Below are positions 52,228-61,342 of a stretch of DNA of 61,410 nucleotides, piece after piece. The stretch is taken from positions 1 to 61,410 of the forward strand of contig NZ_LZSY01000121.1 in assembly GCF_001665625.1 (NCBI RefSeq), written 5' to 3'. Within the stretch, counting starts at the first letter, position 1; each line of letters opens with the position of its first letter. The position numbers and the translations under genes are program-made. The stretch comes from Mycolicibacterium peregrinum. GTDB taxonomy: Bacteria; Actinomycetota; Actinomycetes; Mycobacteriales; Mycobacteriaceae. Below the pieces are notes generated by a model that saw nothing but the letters and a program-made list of their open reading frames with translations, was not told where the DNA came from and did no database searches.

Positions 52228-53412
52228 CTAGCTGACCAGGCCCTGCACCCAGAGGGTGAAGCGGTTCCAGTAGTCGACGACCCAGTCGAGCACGGCCCCG
52301 TCGGCGCGCGACACCCACAGAGCGACCACCACGGCCACCAGCATCGCCATCACCAGAAGCGCGATCGCCCCGCCGGACACCCGGCTGCGGTAGAGGGTCG
52401 CCACCGCCTTGGCGTCGACGAGCTTCTCCCCGACCTTCAGCCGGGTTAGGAACGTCGACGGGTTGCTGCGCTGGCGCGAGCGGTCGAAGAACTCCTCGAT
52501 CGATGCGGTGTGACCGGCGGTGACGATGAGCGACGCACCGTGGTGGTCGCACAGCAGCAGCGCGAGGTCGGCCGCCGATCCGGCGGCGGGGAAGGTCATC
52601 GCGCCGACGCCGAGGTCCTGGATGCGTTCCAGCCCGGCGGCGTGGCCGTCGGCGTCGGCGGGCAGCACCACCTGGGCGCCGCAGCGCAGCACCTCGACAC
52701 TCATCTTGTCCGGGTCGCCGACGATCAGCGCCGGGCGGTAGCCGGCCTTGCGCAGCACGTCCGCTCCGGCCCCGACACCGACCAGCACCGGCTGGTACTC
52801 CTTGATGAAGGGCTTGAGCGCCCTGAGGTCTTCGGCCGCGTCGGGCTCCTCGGCGACGATCACCACGTGGCGGCGGTGCAGATCGACGTCTATGTTCGGG
52901 ATCCCGATGCCGTCGATGAGCAGCGGGCTCTCACTGCGGATGAACTCGATGGTGTTGCCCGCGAAGGCTTCCAGATGCGCCACGAGACCACTCTTGGCGT
53001 CGTGCATGAGCTCGTGGATCTCTTGATCGTTGCGCTCGGTGCCCACCGCGATCCGTCGGTCACCCGAGTAGACGCCGCCGTTGTTAAGGCGGATCCGCGC
53101 CCCGTCCTTGATCTTCTTGAAGACGTCCGACCCCGCCTCGTCGATCAGCACCACACCGTTGGCGACGAGCACCTCCGGCCCGAGGTTGGGGTAACGCCCC
53201 GAGATGGACGGCGAGGCGTTGACGACACCGGCGATCTGGGCCTCGACAAGCGCATCGGCGGTGATCCGGTCCAGATCCTGTGCGTCGAGGACGACGATGT
53301 CGCCAGGGCCGACGCGGCGCAGCAGCCGATCGATGTCGCGGTCCACACGGGCAGTGCCGGTCACTCCCGGACGCGTACTGGCATTGCGGGTGAGCAGCGT
53401 GGACATCTTCAT
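52228..53412 (-). CDS. steA: SteA-like cytokinetic protein
   Basis: The product has 394 residues. N-terminal LLRRVGPGDIVVLDAQDLDR and a long central domain resemble thiamine-pyrophosphokinase-like folds (GYRPALIVGDPDKMS); the C-terminus holds one membrane helix (AIALLVMAMLVAVVVALWVS) and a Trp-rich tail. It matches Rv1697; corynebacterial SteA acts in cytokinesis and cell-wall separation with SteB. It lies directly upstream of mctB. Confidence 0.88.
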   Translation of the reverse strand: MKMSTLLTRNASTRPGVTGTARVDRDIDRLLRRVGPGDIVVLDAQDLDRITADALVEAQIAGVVNASPSISGRYPNLGPEVLVANGVVLIDEAGSDVFKKIKDGARIRLNNGGVYSGDRRIAVGTERNDQEIHELMHDAKSGLVAHLEAFAGNTIEFIRSESPLLIDGIGIPNIDVDLHRRHVVIVAEEPDAAEDLRALKPFIKEYQPVLVGVGAGADVLRKAGYRPALIVGDPDKMSVEVLRCGAQVVLPADADGHAAGLERIQDLGVGAMTFPAAGSAADLALLLCDHHGASLIVTAGHTASIEEFFDRSRQRSNPSTFLTRLKVGEKLVDAKAVATLYRSRVSGGAIALLVMAMLVAVVVALWVSRADGAVLDWVVDYWNRFTLWVQGLVS

Positions 53413-53512
53413 GCGCCGATTCTGTCGGGCTTCGCCGGTCAGGGGGCGGAGGCGCGCCGTAACACCAGCCCCACAAGTTGGCTTTTGTCACATCAGTAAC
53501 AGCACTCCGGTC

Positions 53513-54034
53513 TCAATCCCGCTTCGCTGCATAGTGCCGCGCCGCCTTCGCGCGGTTCCCGCACGTGGCCATCGAGTGCCATCGTCGTGCGCCGTTCTTA
53601 GAGCTGTCGTGGAACCAGAGAATGCAGTGCGGGTGTGCACACTGCTTGATCCGGTCGGGCGCCTCACCCAGCAACCGCAGCAGGTCCGCCGCGGCCAGCC
53701 AGCCGGCCAGCCACTCCGGTTGCAGCACCTCGGCCGTCTCGGCGGGGCCCGACGCCGTGAGCGTGCGGCGGATCCGGCCCCGTTCCAGCACGTCATTGAT
53801 CTCGTCGACGGAACCCGCCTGCACTGCCCGCAGGATCGCCTCCCGGGCCGCAATCAACGCGACCCGCGACTTCTCGTCAGCCTCGCAACGGTCGTCCAGC
53901 CTATTGGCCAGCAACCAGGTGCGGAGCCCGTCGACGTCCGCGAGGAGGTCCTGCGGCCCATCCGCTGACATCCATCGGGTGTTCAGCAGATCCAGCGCAA
54001 GGGGTTCGCCGACATGCGGGCGCGGATCACGCAT
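53513..54034 (-). CDS. CGNR zinc-finger regulator (ABATE domain)
   Basis: The product has 173 residues from ATG 54034. The N-terminal ABATE-like helical domain (PLALDLLNTRWMS, DLLADVDGLRTWLL) and the C-terminal CGNR zinc finger with CAHPHCILWFHDSSKNGARR followed by CGNRAKAARHYA are complete. Such proteins are probable stress-response regulators. It is divergent from the VOC gene with a long palindrome between. Confidence 0.9.
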   Translation of the reverse strand: MRDPRPHVGEPLALDLLNTRWMSADGPQDLLADVDGLRTWLLANRLDDRCEADEKSRVALIAAREAILRAVQAGSVDEINDVLERGRIRRTLTASGPAETAEVLQPEWLAGWLAAADLLRLLGEAPDRIKQCAHPHCILWFHDSSKNGARRWHSMATCGNRAKAARHYAAKRD

Positions 54035-54072
54035 ACCTGAGGGTAACCACGCGCCCACGACAGCAGGAGCCA

Positions 54073-54118
54073 CCCGCCGAACTAACCATCGAAATAAAAT
54101 TAGATGGTTGACGGCGGG
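54073..54118. promoter_or_regulatory. Nested palindrome between the CGNR and VOC genes
   Basis: Outer arms CCCGCCG (54073-54079) and CGGCGGG (54112-54118), inner arms AACCATC (54084-54090) and GATGGTT (54103-54109), share almost the same centre. The AT-rich middle suggests a regulator site. It lies in the divergent promoter gap, about 55 bases before the VOC gene. Confidence 0.6.
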
Positions 54119-54173
54119 ACTTCTCCAGTCCTAACCTACGTAAGTCTTTTCACTAGTTACCCAGGAGGACTGC

Positions 54174-54635
54174 ATGCCCGGAACCACCTCGCCACAGCTC
54201 GCCGCCGGACACGTCGGCATCAACGTCACCGACCTGGACCGCTCCGTCGCGTTCTACCGAAACGCGTTGGGTTTCGAACCGCTCGCCGTCAACAGCGAGG
54301 GCGAGCACCGGTACGCCTTCCTCGGCACGGGCGGAACACTGCGGCTGACCCTATGGCAGCAGAGCAACGGTCGGTTCTCCACGGAAACACCAGGCCTGCA
54401 CCATCTTTCGTTCGAGGCAGCCAACATCGACGAAGTGCGGACCGTCGAGGCGGCGCTGAAGGCGCTGGGCACCGAGTTCGCGCACGACGGCGTCGTCGCG
54501 CACGGCGAGGGAACGTCTTCCGGCGGCATCTTCTTCACCGACCCCGACGGAACCCGGCTCGAGGTGTACGCACCCAACGGGGCGCAGAGCGCTCCCGCAC
54601 CCAGTGGTGCGGCGCCCACCTGCGGATTCTTCTGA
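54174..54635 (+). CDS. VOC-family (glyoxalase/dioxygenase) protein
   Basis: The product has 153 residues with AGGAGG 6 bases upstream. N-terminal HVGINVTDLDRSVAFYRNAL and later GLHHLSFEA and DPDGTRLEVYAP are the metal-binding strands of the vicinal-oxygen-chelate fold. Metal ligands His, His and Glu are in place. It may be a glyoxalase, dioxygenase or resistance protein. The divergent CGNR gene probably controls it and the next gene. Confidence 0.85.
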   Translation: MPGTTSPQLAAGHVGINVTDLDRSVAFYRNALGFEPLAVNSEGEHRYAFLGTGGTLRLTLWQQSNGRFSTETPGLHHLSFEAANIDEVRTVEAALKALGTEFAHDGVVAHGEGTSSGGIFFTDPDGTRLEVYAPNGAQSAPAPSGAAPTCGFF

Positions 54636-54650
54636 GCCGAGGCGGTGAAC

Positions 54651-55553
54651 ATGTATCACTCGGGTGAGTTGGCGGTGCAACGCCGGATGGGACAGGAGGC
54701 GATCGCCACCCGCGCCGGCCGCATGATCCGCACCGAAGTTCCTGCGACCGCCGCTGCGTTCCTCGCCGAACAGCCGATGATCGTGATCGCCGCGGCCGAC
54801 GACGGTGGCCGGGTGTGGACCAGCTTGATCGCTGGTCCACCCGGCTTCGTCCACTCCGACGATCCGCGCACGGTCCTGGTCGAAGCACTGCCCGCGCCGG
54901 GCGATCCGATCCGCGATGTGCTGCGCGGCGGACGGCAGATCGGGATGATCGCCATCGAACCGCAGACTCGGCGGCGGATGCGAGTCAACGGCTCCGCCGA
55001 GCCCACCGGCACGGGACTGCGGATCCACGCCGATCAGGTGTATTCGAACTGCCCGAAGTACATTTCGCGCCGGGGCGTCGTCGAGGTGCGGTCCTCGACG
55101 AGACTGCCCGACGTGCACCGTGGGCGGGCACTGACCTCCTCACAGCAAGCGGTCATCACCCACGCCGACGCCTTCTTCATCGGGTCGGCGGATGCCGCGG
55201 GCAATGCCGACGCGTCACACCGCGGCGGCAATCCCGGATTCCTACAGGTGCTCTCGCCCCACCGTCTACGCTGGCCGGACTACCGCGGGAACTCGATGTT
55301 CATGACACTGGGCAACATCGACGCGAACCCACGGTGCGGCATGCTGGTGGTCGACTGGTCGTCCGGAACGACGATCCAGCTCACCGGGGTCGCGGAAATC
55401 AACTGGGATGAAGCCGATCCCGATGCCGGCGCACAGTGCGCGGTCGACTTCACGATCGACGAGGTGGTGGAGCTGACACACGTCAGTCCCCTGCGGTGGA
55501 GCTCGGCTGAGCTGTCGCCGGCCAATCCTGGCCCGATCGTCGATCAGGACTAG
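54651..55553 (+). CDS. Pyridoxamine 5'-phosphate oxidase-like FMN protein
   Basis: The product has 300 residues from ATG 54651; GTG 54645 is also possible. Split-barrel FMN fold: LAEQPMIVIAAADDGGRVWTS, DASHRGGNPGF, NSMFMTLGNIDANPRCGMLV and the C-terminal beta strand. It lacks PdxH-specific residues, so it is a general flavin reductase-like or F420/FMN-binding protein. It follows the VOC gene by 15 bases and its stop overlaps the convergent recN stop. Confidence 0.8.
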   Translation: MYHSGELAVQRRMGQEAIATRAGRMIRTEVPATAAAFLAEQPMIVIAAADDGGRVWTSLIAGPPGFVHSDDPRTVLVEALPAPGDPIRDVLRGGRQIGMIAIEPQTRRRMRVNGSAEPTGTGLRIHADQVYSNCPKYISRRGVVEVRSSTRLPDVHRGRALTSSQQAVITHADAFFIGSADAAGNADASHRGGNPGFLQVLSPHRLRWPDYRGNSMFMTLGNIDANPRCGMLVVDWSSGTTIQLTGVAEINWDEADPDAGAQCAVDFTIDEVVELTHVSPLRWSSAELSPANPGPIVDQD

Positions 55554-57313
55554 GGTGCGCTGCGCTCCTGCTGCGCAGCCTCGAGCAGTTCCCTGGCATG
55601 GGCCCGCCCGCTGTCGGACTCCCCCAGTCCGGCCAGCATCCGGGCCAATTCGGCGACCCGGTCATCGTCGTCGATGCGGCGCACACCGCTGGACTTGGCC
55701 CGACCGTTACCACTGTCAACCAGGAGGTGTGCATCGGCGAAAGCCGCGACCTGAGGCAGGTGGGTCACCACGATGACCTGGTGGGTACGCGCCAGCCGGG
55801 CCAGCCGGCGGCCGATCTGCACTGCGGCACGGCCACCGACCCCGGCGTCGACCTCGTCGAACACCATCGTGGTGCCCGCCGTCGACGCCGAAAGGACGAC
55901 CTCGAGGGCCAGCATCACGCGGGACAGCTCACCGCCGGAGGCACTCTTGGCCAGCGGCAGCACATCTGCGCCACGGTGTGCGGTGAACCCGAACTCGACC
56001 GCGTCCACGCCGTCGTGGCCGGCATGCAGCATCTCGCCGTCGGGCATGGTCAACGGCGCAGAGTCGTCGGCCCGGGCCGGCATCGGAGCCACCCCGATGG
56101 TGAACACTGCGTTGGCCATGGCCAGCCCGGCCAGTTCCGCGGTCACCGCCTTGGCCAGCCCCTTGGCCGCCTTGGAACGGGCTTTGGTGAGTTCGCCTGC
56201 CGCCGCGACCAGTTGACCCTCGAGCTCGGCAACCTTGCTGTCCAGCGCAGCCAGACTCTCCTCGGACACATCGAGCTGCGCCAACCGCTCGGCGGCGTCG
56301 CGTGACCACTCCAGGACCCCGTCGACATCGGCAGCGTACTTACGGGTGAGCGTGCGCAGCTCTGCCTGCCGCGCCAGTTTGGTCTCCAAAGTGCTGGCAT
56401 CACTGGGCAATTCGGACAGATAGTCACCGAGCTCGCCGGAGACGTCGCCGATCACTGCCATCGCCTCCGCCAAGCGGACGGCCAGTGCCTGCAACGCCGA
56501 GTCATCGGTGGACTCCAGCGCCGCCTGCGCGCGGCCCACCCCGTCGGCGGCCGAGGTCGACTCCGGCGTGGGCTCGTCGAGCTCACCGGCTAACGCGAAG
56601 CGGGCGGAGTGCGCGGCTTCTCGCAGCGCATCGAGTTCCGACAATCGCCGGATGTCGGCGATGATCGCCTCGTCCTCGCCGGGTTGGGGTGCGACCGCGT
56701 CGATCTCGTGGATACCGAAGCTGAGCCGGTCGGCTTCCTGGGCCAGTTCCCGGGCCCGCCGCCGACGGTCGGTGAGGTCACGACGCGCCGCCAGCCACTC
56801 GTCGCGGATACGTCGATAGCGGGTCAGAGGCTTGTCCACCTCCGCGAACCGGTCGAGTGCCGCCCGTTGCTCATCGGGCCGCATCAACCGCAACTGGTCG
56901 TTCTGACCGTGCAACGTCAGCACCTGAGCGGTGAAGCTGCTCAAAGATTTCGCCGGCACACTGCGCCCACCCAGATACGCCCGGGATGGCCCGGCCCGGC
57001 TGACCGACCGGGCCGCGATCACGCTGCCGTCGTCATCACGCTCAGCGCCCGAGGAGTCCAGGATCTCCTCGACCCGACCGGAGACATCCTCGCCGAGTTC
57101 GATTGTGCTGAAACGGCCTTCCACCACCGCGCGGTCAGATCCCGAACGCACCCTGGTCGCGTCAGCCCGTGCCCCACCGAGCAGGTGCAGGCTCGTCACC
57201 ACCATTGTCTTGCCGGTACCGGTCTCCCCGGTCAGCACGGTCAACCCGCGGTCGAACTCCGCGGTGGCGGCGCTGATCGCGCCCAACGACTCGATACGAA
57301 TCTCCGACAGCAC
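55550..57313 (-). CDS. recN: DNA repair protein RecN
   Basis: The product has 587 residues. SMC-like: Walker A VLTGETGTGKTMVV, long coiled coil (about residues 150-390), signature SGGELSRVMLAL, Walker B MVFDEVDAGVG and the H-loop THLPQVAAFAD. It gathers double-strand ends for recombination repair. In the nadK-recN order of mycobacteria; the nadK stop is 6 bases upstream. Confidence 0.96.
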   Translation of the reverse strand: MLSEIRIESLGAISAATAEFDRGLTVLTGETGTGKTMVVTSLHLLGGARADATRVRSGSDRAVVEGRFSTIELGEDVSGRVEEILDSSGAERDDDGSVIAARSVSRAGPSRAYLGGRSVPAKSLSSFTAQVLTLHGQNDQLRLMRPDEQRAALDRFAEVDKPLTRYRRIRDEWLAARRDLTDRRRRARELAQEADRLSFGIHEIDAVAPQPGEDEAIIADIRRLSELDALREAAHSARFALAGELDEPTPESTSAADGVGRAQAALESTDDSALQALAVRLAEAMAVIGDVSGELGDYLSELPSDASTLETKLARQAELRTLTRKYAADVDGVLEWSRDAAERLAQLDVSEESLAALDSKVAELEGQLVAAAGELTKARSKAAKGLAKAVTAELAGLAMANAVFTIGVAPMPARADDSAPLTMPDGEMLHAGHDGVDAVEFGFTAHRGADVLPLAKSASGGELSRVMLALEVVLSASTAGTTMVFDEVDAGVGGRAAVQIGRRLARLARTHQVIVVTHLPQVAAFADAHLLVDSGNGRAKSSGVRRIDDDDRVAELARMLAGLGESDSGRAHARELLEAAQQERSAP

Positions 57314-57319
57314 AGGTAT

Positions 57320-58243
57320 CTACTGCCCCCGCCATCCAGTGACCGGCAACCGGAACTTGCGCACCAGGCGATCGGTGAACGGCGCCGAGTCCAGCCGCAC
57401 CCACTTCAGCGGAGTGCCGCAGCGCGTCACCTCCAAGCGGCCACCGGCAGGCACGATCATTTCGCGGCGACCGTCACAGAACACCAGCGCATCGTTGCCG
57501 CTCGCCTCGATCTCGATCGCGATGCTGGCCAACGGACTCGTCACCATCGGACGGGCGAACAGTGCGTGAGCATTGTTGGGTACCACCAGAATCGCCTCCA
57601 GGTCCGGCCACAGCACCGGGCCGCCTGCTGAGAATGCGTAAGCGGTGGATCCTGTCGGGGTCGCCACCAGCACTCCGTCGCAGCCGAAGGACGAAACCGG
57701 GCGACCGTCCACCTCCAACACCACTCCGAGCACCCCGAGCCGGGGCCCCTTCTCCAGGCTGGCCTCGTTCAGCGCCCACCCGCGGTTCACCACATCGGTG
57801 CCCACCCGCACCGCGATATCGAGCGTCATGCGTTCCTCGATGCGGTAATCGCGCTCGATCACGCGCTCGAGCACGTGGTCGATGGCCTCCGCTTCAGCTT
57901 CGGCCAGGAACCCGATCCGGCCGAGATTGACTCCCAGCACCGGGATCTCGACATTGCGCGCGAGCTCGGCTGCGCGCAGGAACGTACCGTCGCCGCCGAG
58001 GACCAACACCAGCTCGCAACCTTCGGCTGCGCGTTCCTCGGCGTCGACCACCTCGATGTCGACCCCGAGCGCACGCATGTCATCGGGCGCGAGGTGCAGT
58101 GGTCCGCGGTCCACGGCCTCCGCCGAGAGCACCTTCAAACCAATGCCGTTGTCGCCGAGCACCTTTTCCACCCGGCGGGCGACTTCGGTCGCCTCGTCGC
58201 GGCCGGTGTGCACCACCAGCAGGATCGTGCGTTCAGACGTCAT
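57320..58243 (-). CDS. nadK: NAD kinase
   Basis: The product has 307 residues. GGDGTFLRAAELA, NRGWALNEASLEKG and TPTGSTAYAFSAGGPV are the three conserved motifs of ATP/polyphosphate-NAD kinases. It makes NADP. It overlaps tlyA by 4 bases (ATGA-type) and is followed 6 bases on by recN. Confidence 0.97.
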   Translation of the reverse strand: MTSERTILLVVHTGRDEATEVARRVEKVLGDNGIGLKVLSAEAVDRGPLHLAPDDMRALGVDIEVVDAEERAAEGCELVLVLGGDGTFLRAAELARNVEIPVLGVNLGRIGFLAEAEAEAIDHVLERVIERDYRIEERMTLDIAVRVGTDVVNRGWALNEASLEKGPRLGVLGVVLEVDGRPVSSFGCDGVLVATPTGSTAYAFSAGGPVLWPDLEAILVVPNNAHALFARPMVTSPLASIAIEIEASGNDALVFCDGRREMIVPAGGRLEVTRCGTPLKWVRLDSAPFTDRLVRKFRLPVTGWRGQ

Positions 58244-59049
58244 TGCGGTCCCTCCTCGACCGCCTGCCGAACTGCATGTTCGAGCGCCTCACCGGCCAGC
58301 GGACGCTCGGTTTGGGCACGCAGGTGCAGGAAATACTCGACATTGCCCGATGGCCCCGGGAGCGGGCTAGCCGTCACATCGACAGCATGCCACTGCAACG
58401 CCGCCGCCCTGCGGGCGACCGTGCACACGGCATCGATGCGCAGCTCTGGATCGGATACCACACCGCCGGCGCCCACCCGATCCTTACCGACCTCGAACTG
58501 CGGTTTCACCATCGGAACGATATCGGCGTCGGCGTCCGCGCAGGCCGTCAGCGCCGGGAGGACAGTGGCCAGCGAGATGAACGACAAGTCGGCGACGACC
58601 AGCTGAACCGGCCCGCCGATCGCCTCGGGAGTCAACTCCCGCACATTCGTGCGCTCCAGCACGTGCACCCGCTCATCGGACCGCAGCGGCCAGGCCAATT
58701 GTCCGTAGCCCACATCGGCGGCCACCACCTCGGCGGCACCGCGGTCGAGCAGGACCTCGGTAAAGCCCCCGGTCGAAGCCCCGGCATCGAGGCAACGCCG
58801 GCCGTCGACGGCGACGTCGAACGCGTCGAGCGCACCGATCAGCTTGTGTGCGCCGCGCGAGACCCAGCTCCGTTCCGCAGTGGCGATCACGGTGATGTTG
58901 GTGTCCGGGGCGACCGCAGTGGCCGGTTTGGCCGCAGGCATACCGTCGATCCGGACGCGCCCAGCCTCGATCATCTCGGCCGCCTGCTGGCGGGACCGGG
59001 CCAGACCCCGCCGCACCAGCTCGGCATCAACGCGAGCGCGCCGCGCCAC
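58240..59049 (-). CDS. tlyA: rRNA 2'-O-methyltransferase TlyA
   Basis: The product has 269 residues. N-terminal S4 domain (ARVDAELVRRGLARSRQQAA), then a FtsJ-like methyltransferase domain with SAM loop CLDAGASTGGFTEVLLDRG and D-K residues in ADLSFISLATVL and VKPQFEVGK. It methylates 16S and 23S rRNA in mycobacteria; loss confers capreomycin resistance. It is co-transcribed with nadK and recN. Confidence 0.96.
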   Translation of the reverse strand: MARRARVDAELVRRGLARSRQQAAEMIEAGRVRIDGMPAAKPATAVAPDTNITVIATAERSWVSRGAHKLIGALDAFDVAVDGRRCLDAGASTGGFTEVLLDRGAAEVVAADVGYGQLAWPLRSDERVHVLERTNVRELTPEAIGGPVQLVVADLSFISLATVLPALTACADADADIVPMVKPQFEVGKDRVGAGGVVSDPELRIDAVCTVARRAAALQWHAVDVTASPLPGPSGNVEYFLHLRAQTERPLAGEALEHAVRQAVEEGPQ

Positions 59050-59055
59050 CGACGC

Positions 59056-59262
59056 TCACCTTCCGGTCGCCTGCGGTCCGCCCGGTTGCCCCCTGTCGAC
59101 GGATTCGAGGGCCTGCACGAGCAGATCGTGAGCCTCCTCGAGCCGGGCCGCCACCACATCGATGTCCATGGCCTCGAGTGCGGACGGATCCACCGCGGGA
59201 TCCGGCACGCCGGCCAGCACCGCAGCGACCTGGGCACGCAGTTCGTCGGGATCGGTACTCAT
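59056..59262 (-). CDS. Small conserved protein (Rv1693-like)
   Basis: The product has 68 residues from ATG 59262; GTG 59274 would add four. A short acidic helical protein (DELRAQVAAVLAGVPD, LEAMDIDVVAARLEEAHDLL) found between the HAD phosphatase and tlyA in mycobacteria. It has no motif that gives a function. Spacing of 6 bases to tlyA and 13 to the HAD gene shows it is in the operon. Confidence 0.75.
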   Translation of the reverse strand: MSTDPDELRAQVAAVLAGVPDPAVDPSALEAMDIDVVAARLEEAHDLLVQALESVDRGQPGGPQATGR

Positions 59263-59275
59263 AGCGATACTCACG

Positions 59276-60307
59276 CTAGTCGATGGCGCGCTGATCGACC
59301 GGCACCGACAGCAACGACCAACGTTGCAGCGCCTGGCGCGCTGTGTCGTCGCCGGCGACCACTGTGACCGCAGCCGGGTCCAGATCCGAGCCCCACACTG
59401 CGTGAGCCGTGGCCCGCACCACCGACAGGTCGTCGGCAGGTTCCTGATCGGCGGCGTGCACCGTGACCGTGTCGGTGTCGACGTCGATCCGCCAGGCCGC
59501 GTCAGGCCCGATGCGCAGTGCGTCGGCGGCGGCGTGCAGGCCCCGCAGATCGGCGGCCAGGTAGCCCGGGCGCTCCGCGGGCACGGCATGGACCGCCTCA
59601 CGCGCAGTGCTGACGCCGGTGAGCACCATGAGACTCGGCAACCCGGCCGCGACGGCACCGGCGATATCAGTGTCGAGCCGATCCCCCACCACCAGCGGCG
59701 CCGCGAACGTCCCACGACTCAAGGCGTCGTTCATCAGGGTCGGTTGGGGCTTCCCGGCCACCAGCGGATCCTGACCGGTCGCCACGCGCAGTGCCGCCAC
59801 CATCGAGCCGTTGCCCGGCAACAGCCCTCGTTCGGACGGCAACGTCAGGTCCACGTTCGCCGCCACCCACAACGCGCCGGCCCGAATAGCCAATGCCGCC
59901 TCTGCCAGATCCGGCCATGCGGTAGTAGGCGAGTGCCCCTGCACCACAGCGACCGGGCCCTCGTCGAGCGTCTGAACCGGCCGCAGGCCGACCTTGCTGA
60001 CCTGAGCGACAAGGGCATCGGTACCGACGACGAGAACCGTCGAGCCCGCCGGCAGACGGGCAGCCAGCAGGTGCGCCGCGCTTTCAGCACTGGTGACCAC
60101 ATCATCGGAGTCAGCGGCGAAGCCGAGTTCCCGCAGATGCGCGGCGACCTGTTCAGGCGCTCGTGACGCATTGTTGGTGACATACAGCAGCCGCGCATCC
60201 AGACCGGCCAAACTCTCCAGCGCACCCTCAGTGGGCGAATGGCCGCGAAACACTGTGCCATCGAGGTCGAGCAGCAGGCAATCATGTTGCCGTGCAAGCG
60301 TGGTCAC
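59276..60307 (-). CDS. HAD-superfamily phosphatase (NagD-like)
   Basis: The product has 343 residues from GTG 60307. Motif I DLDGTVFRG, motif II YVTNNAS, and late motifs (GKPQPTLM, VVGDRLDTDIAGAVAAG) define a NagD-type HAD hydrolase with C2 cap. A C-terminal extension of about 90 residues is present in the Rv1692 orthologue, reported as a glycerol-3-phosphate phosphatase. It starts 1 base after the TPR gene stop. Confidence 0.9.
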   Translation of the reverse strand: MTTLARQHDCLLLDLDGTVFRGHSPTEGALESLAGLDARLLYVTNNASRAPEQVAAHLRELGFAADSDDVVTSAESAAHLLAARLPAGSTVLVVGTDALVAQVSKVGLRPVQTLDEGPVAVVQGHSPTTAWPDLAEAALAIRAGALWVAANVDLTLPSERGLLPGNGSMVAALRVATGQDPLVAGKPQPTLMNDALSRGTFAAPLVVGDRLDTDIAGAVAAGLPSLMVLTGVSTAREAVHAVPAERPGYLAADLRGLHAAADALRIGPDAAWRIDVDTDTVTVHAADQEPADDLSVVRATAHAVWGSDLDPAAVTVVAGDDTARQALQRWSLLSVPVDQRAID

Positions 60308-60308
60308 G

Positions 60309-61163
60309 TCAGGACAGCTCCGTGATCCGGTCTTCCGCGTCGGTGATTCCTTCGATGTCGGCCTGCTCGGCATGGACGAACCACTGAAGTGCCTCGTCGT
60401 TGCGACCGAGCGACAGCAGGGTGTCGGCGTATACGTAAAACAGTCGGGCCGCAGTCGGTCCCACATTGGTCGGATCCAGCGGCGGAGAAGACAGAATTGC
60501 CAAAGCCTGCTCGAACTGCCCGAGGTCGGACCGGGCGCCGGCCGTCACGATACGCAGTTCGTCGGCATCCTCGCCGGTGAGTGCGGCGGCCTCGTCACTG
60601 CGAGCGAGTTCCAGTGCCCGCTCGGGCCGTCCGACACCGCGCTCGCAATCCGCGATCATCGCCAGCAGGGCAGATTTACTGCCCATCCGCCGGGCCGCAC
60701 GCAACTCGGCGAGCGCCTGGGCCCAGTCTCCGCTGTGATATGCCGCGATACCGACCGCCTCACGCACCACCGCGATCCGGCCGGCCCGGTTACGGGCGGC
60801 ACGGGCGTGAGCCAACGCCGTCTCGGGATCCTCGTCGAGTAGCTTGCCGGCCATCACGAGGTGGCGGGCGACGAAATCCGCGGTCGTCTTGTCCAGGGTG
60901 ACCAGTTCCCGACGGACATCGGGCGCGAGTTCTTTGGCCTCGACGTCGGCGGGCAGTCGCGGTCCGTCGGTCCTGGGTTCACCATCAGCGGTCGGCTGCG
61001 CCGCCCGCGCCCGACCCGGTCCGGAAGTCCGGGGCGCGCCGGTGCGCTGATCCCGCCCCCGCTGGTCGTAGTGCCGCCGAGGACCCGAATTGTTGCTCGA
61101 TGTGCGGTCGTTGGATGCACGCCGCGGGCGCCGCTCTGCGTCGCCTTGTCTGTCTCCGACCAC
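60309..61163 (-). CDS. TPR-containing protein (Rv1691-like)
   Basis: The product has 284 residues from GTG 61163. The first 75 residues are disordered and Arg/Gly-rich; from about residue 80, repeats of TPR helices (TALAHARAARNRAGRIAVVR, ALAELRAARRMGS, ALQWFVHAEQADIEG) follow. It is the first gene after the rRNA operon in this strand. Orthologous to Rv1691 by position; function unknown, probably protein-binding. Confidence 0.85.
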   Translation of the reverse strand: MVGDRQGDAERRPRRASNDRTSSNNSGPRRHYDQRGRDQRTGAPRTSGPGRARAAQPTADGEPRTDGPRLPADVEAKELAPDVRRELVTLDKTTADFVARHLVMAGKLLDEDPETALAHARAARNRAGRIAVVREAVGIAAYHSGDWAQALAELRAARRMGSKSALLAMIADCERGVGRPERALELARSDEAAALTGEDADELRIVTAGARSDLGQFEQALAILSSPPLDPTNVGPTAARLFYVYADTLLSLGRNDEALQWFVHAEQADIEGITDAEDRITELS

Positions 61164-61299
61164 GTGTGCCTTTCTACCCGCCCTTCCCGCAAAGGATACT
61201 GGCAGCAGCCACGGCCGACATAATTATGTGAGCGCCGACGCAGCGAGTAATCGCTCGAATATCGACTGAATTCGATATCGAGAATTGGTGATTAAAAGC

Positions 61300-61334
61300 G
61301 AATCGCCCCCCACGTTTCACGTGGGGGGCGATTC
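61300..61334 (-). terminator. Strong rRNA-operon terminator
   Basis: A 15-bp perfect stem GAATCGCCCCCCACG with loop TTTCA and its complement, followed on the minus strand by TTTTAAT. It lies 8 bases downstream of the 5S rRNA 3' end, which is its source. Confidence 0.93.
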
Positions 61335-61342
61335 TTAATTTG

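Noticed and set aside
61300..61334. Long GC-rich palindrome as operator
   Set aside because: Position just after 5S rRNA and the following U-run show it is a terminator.
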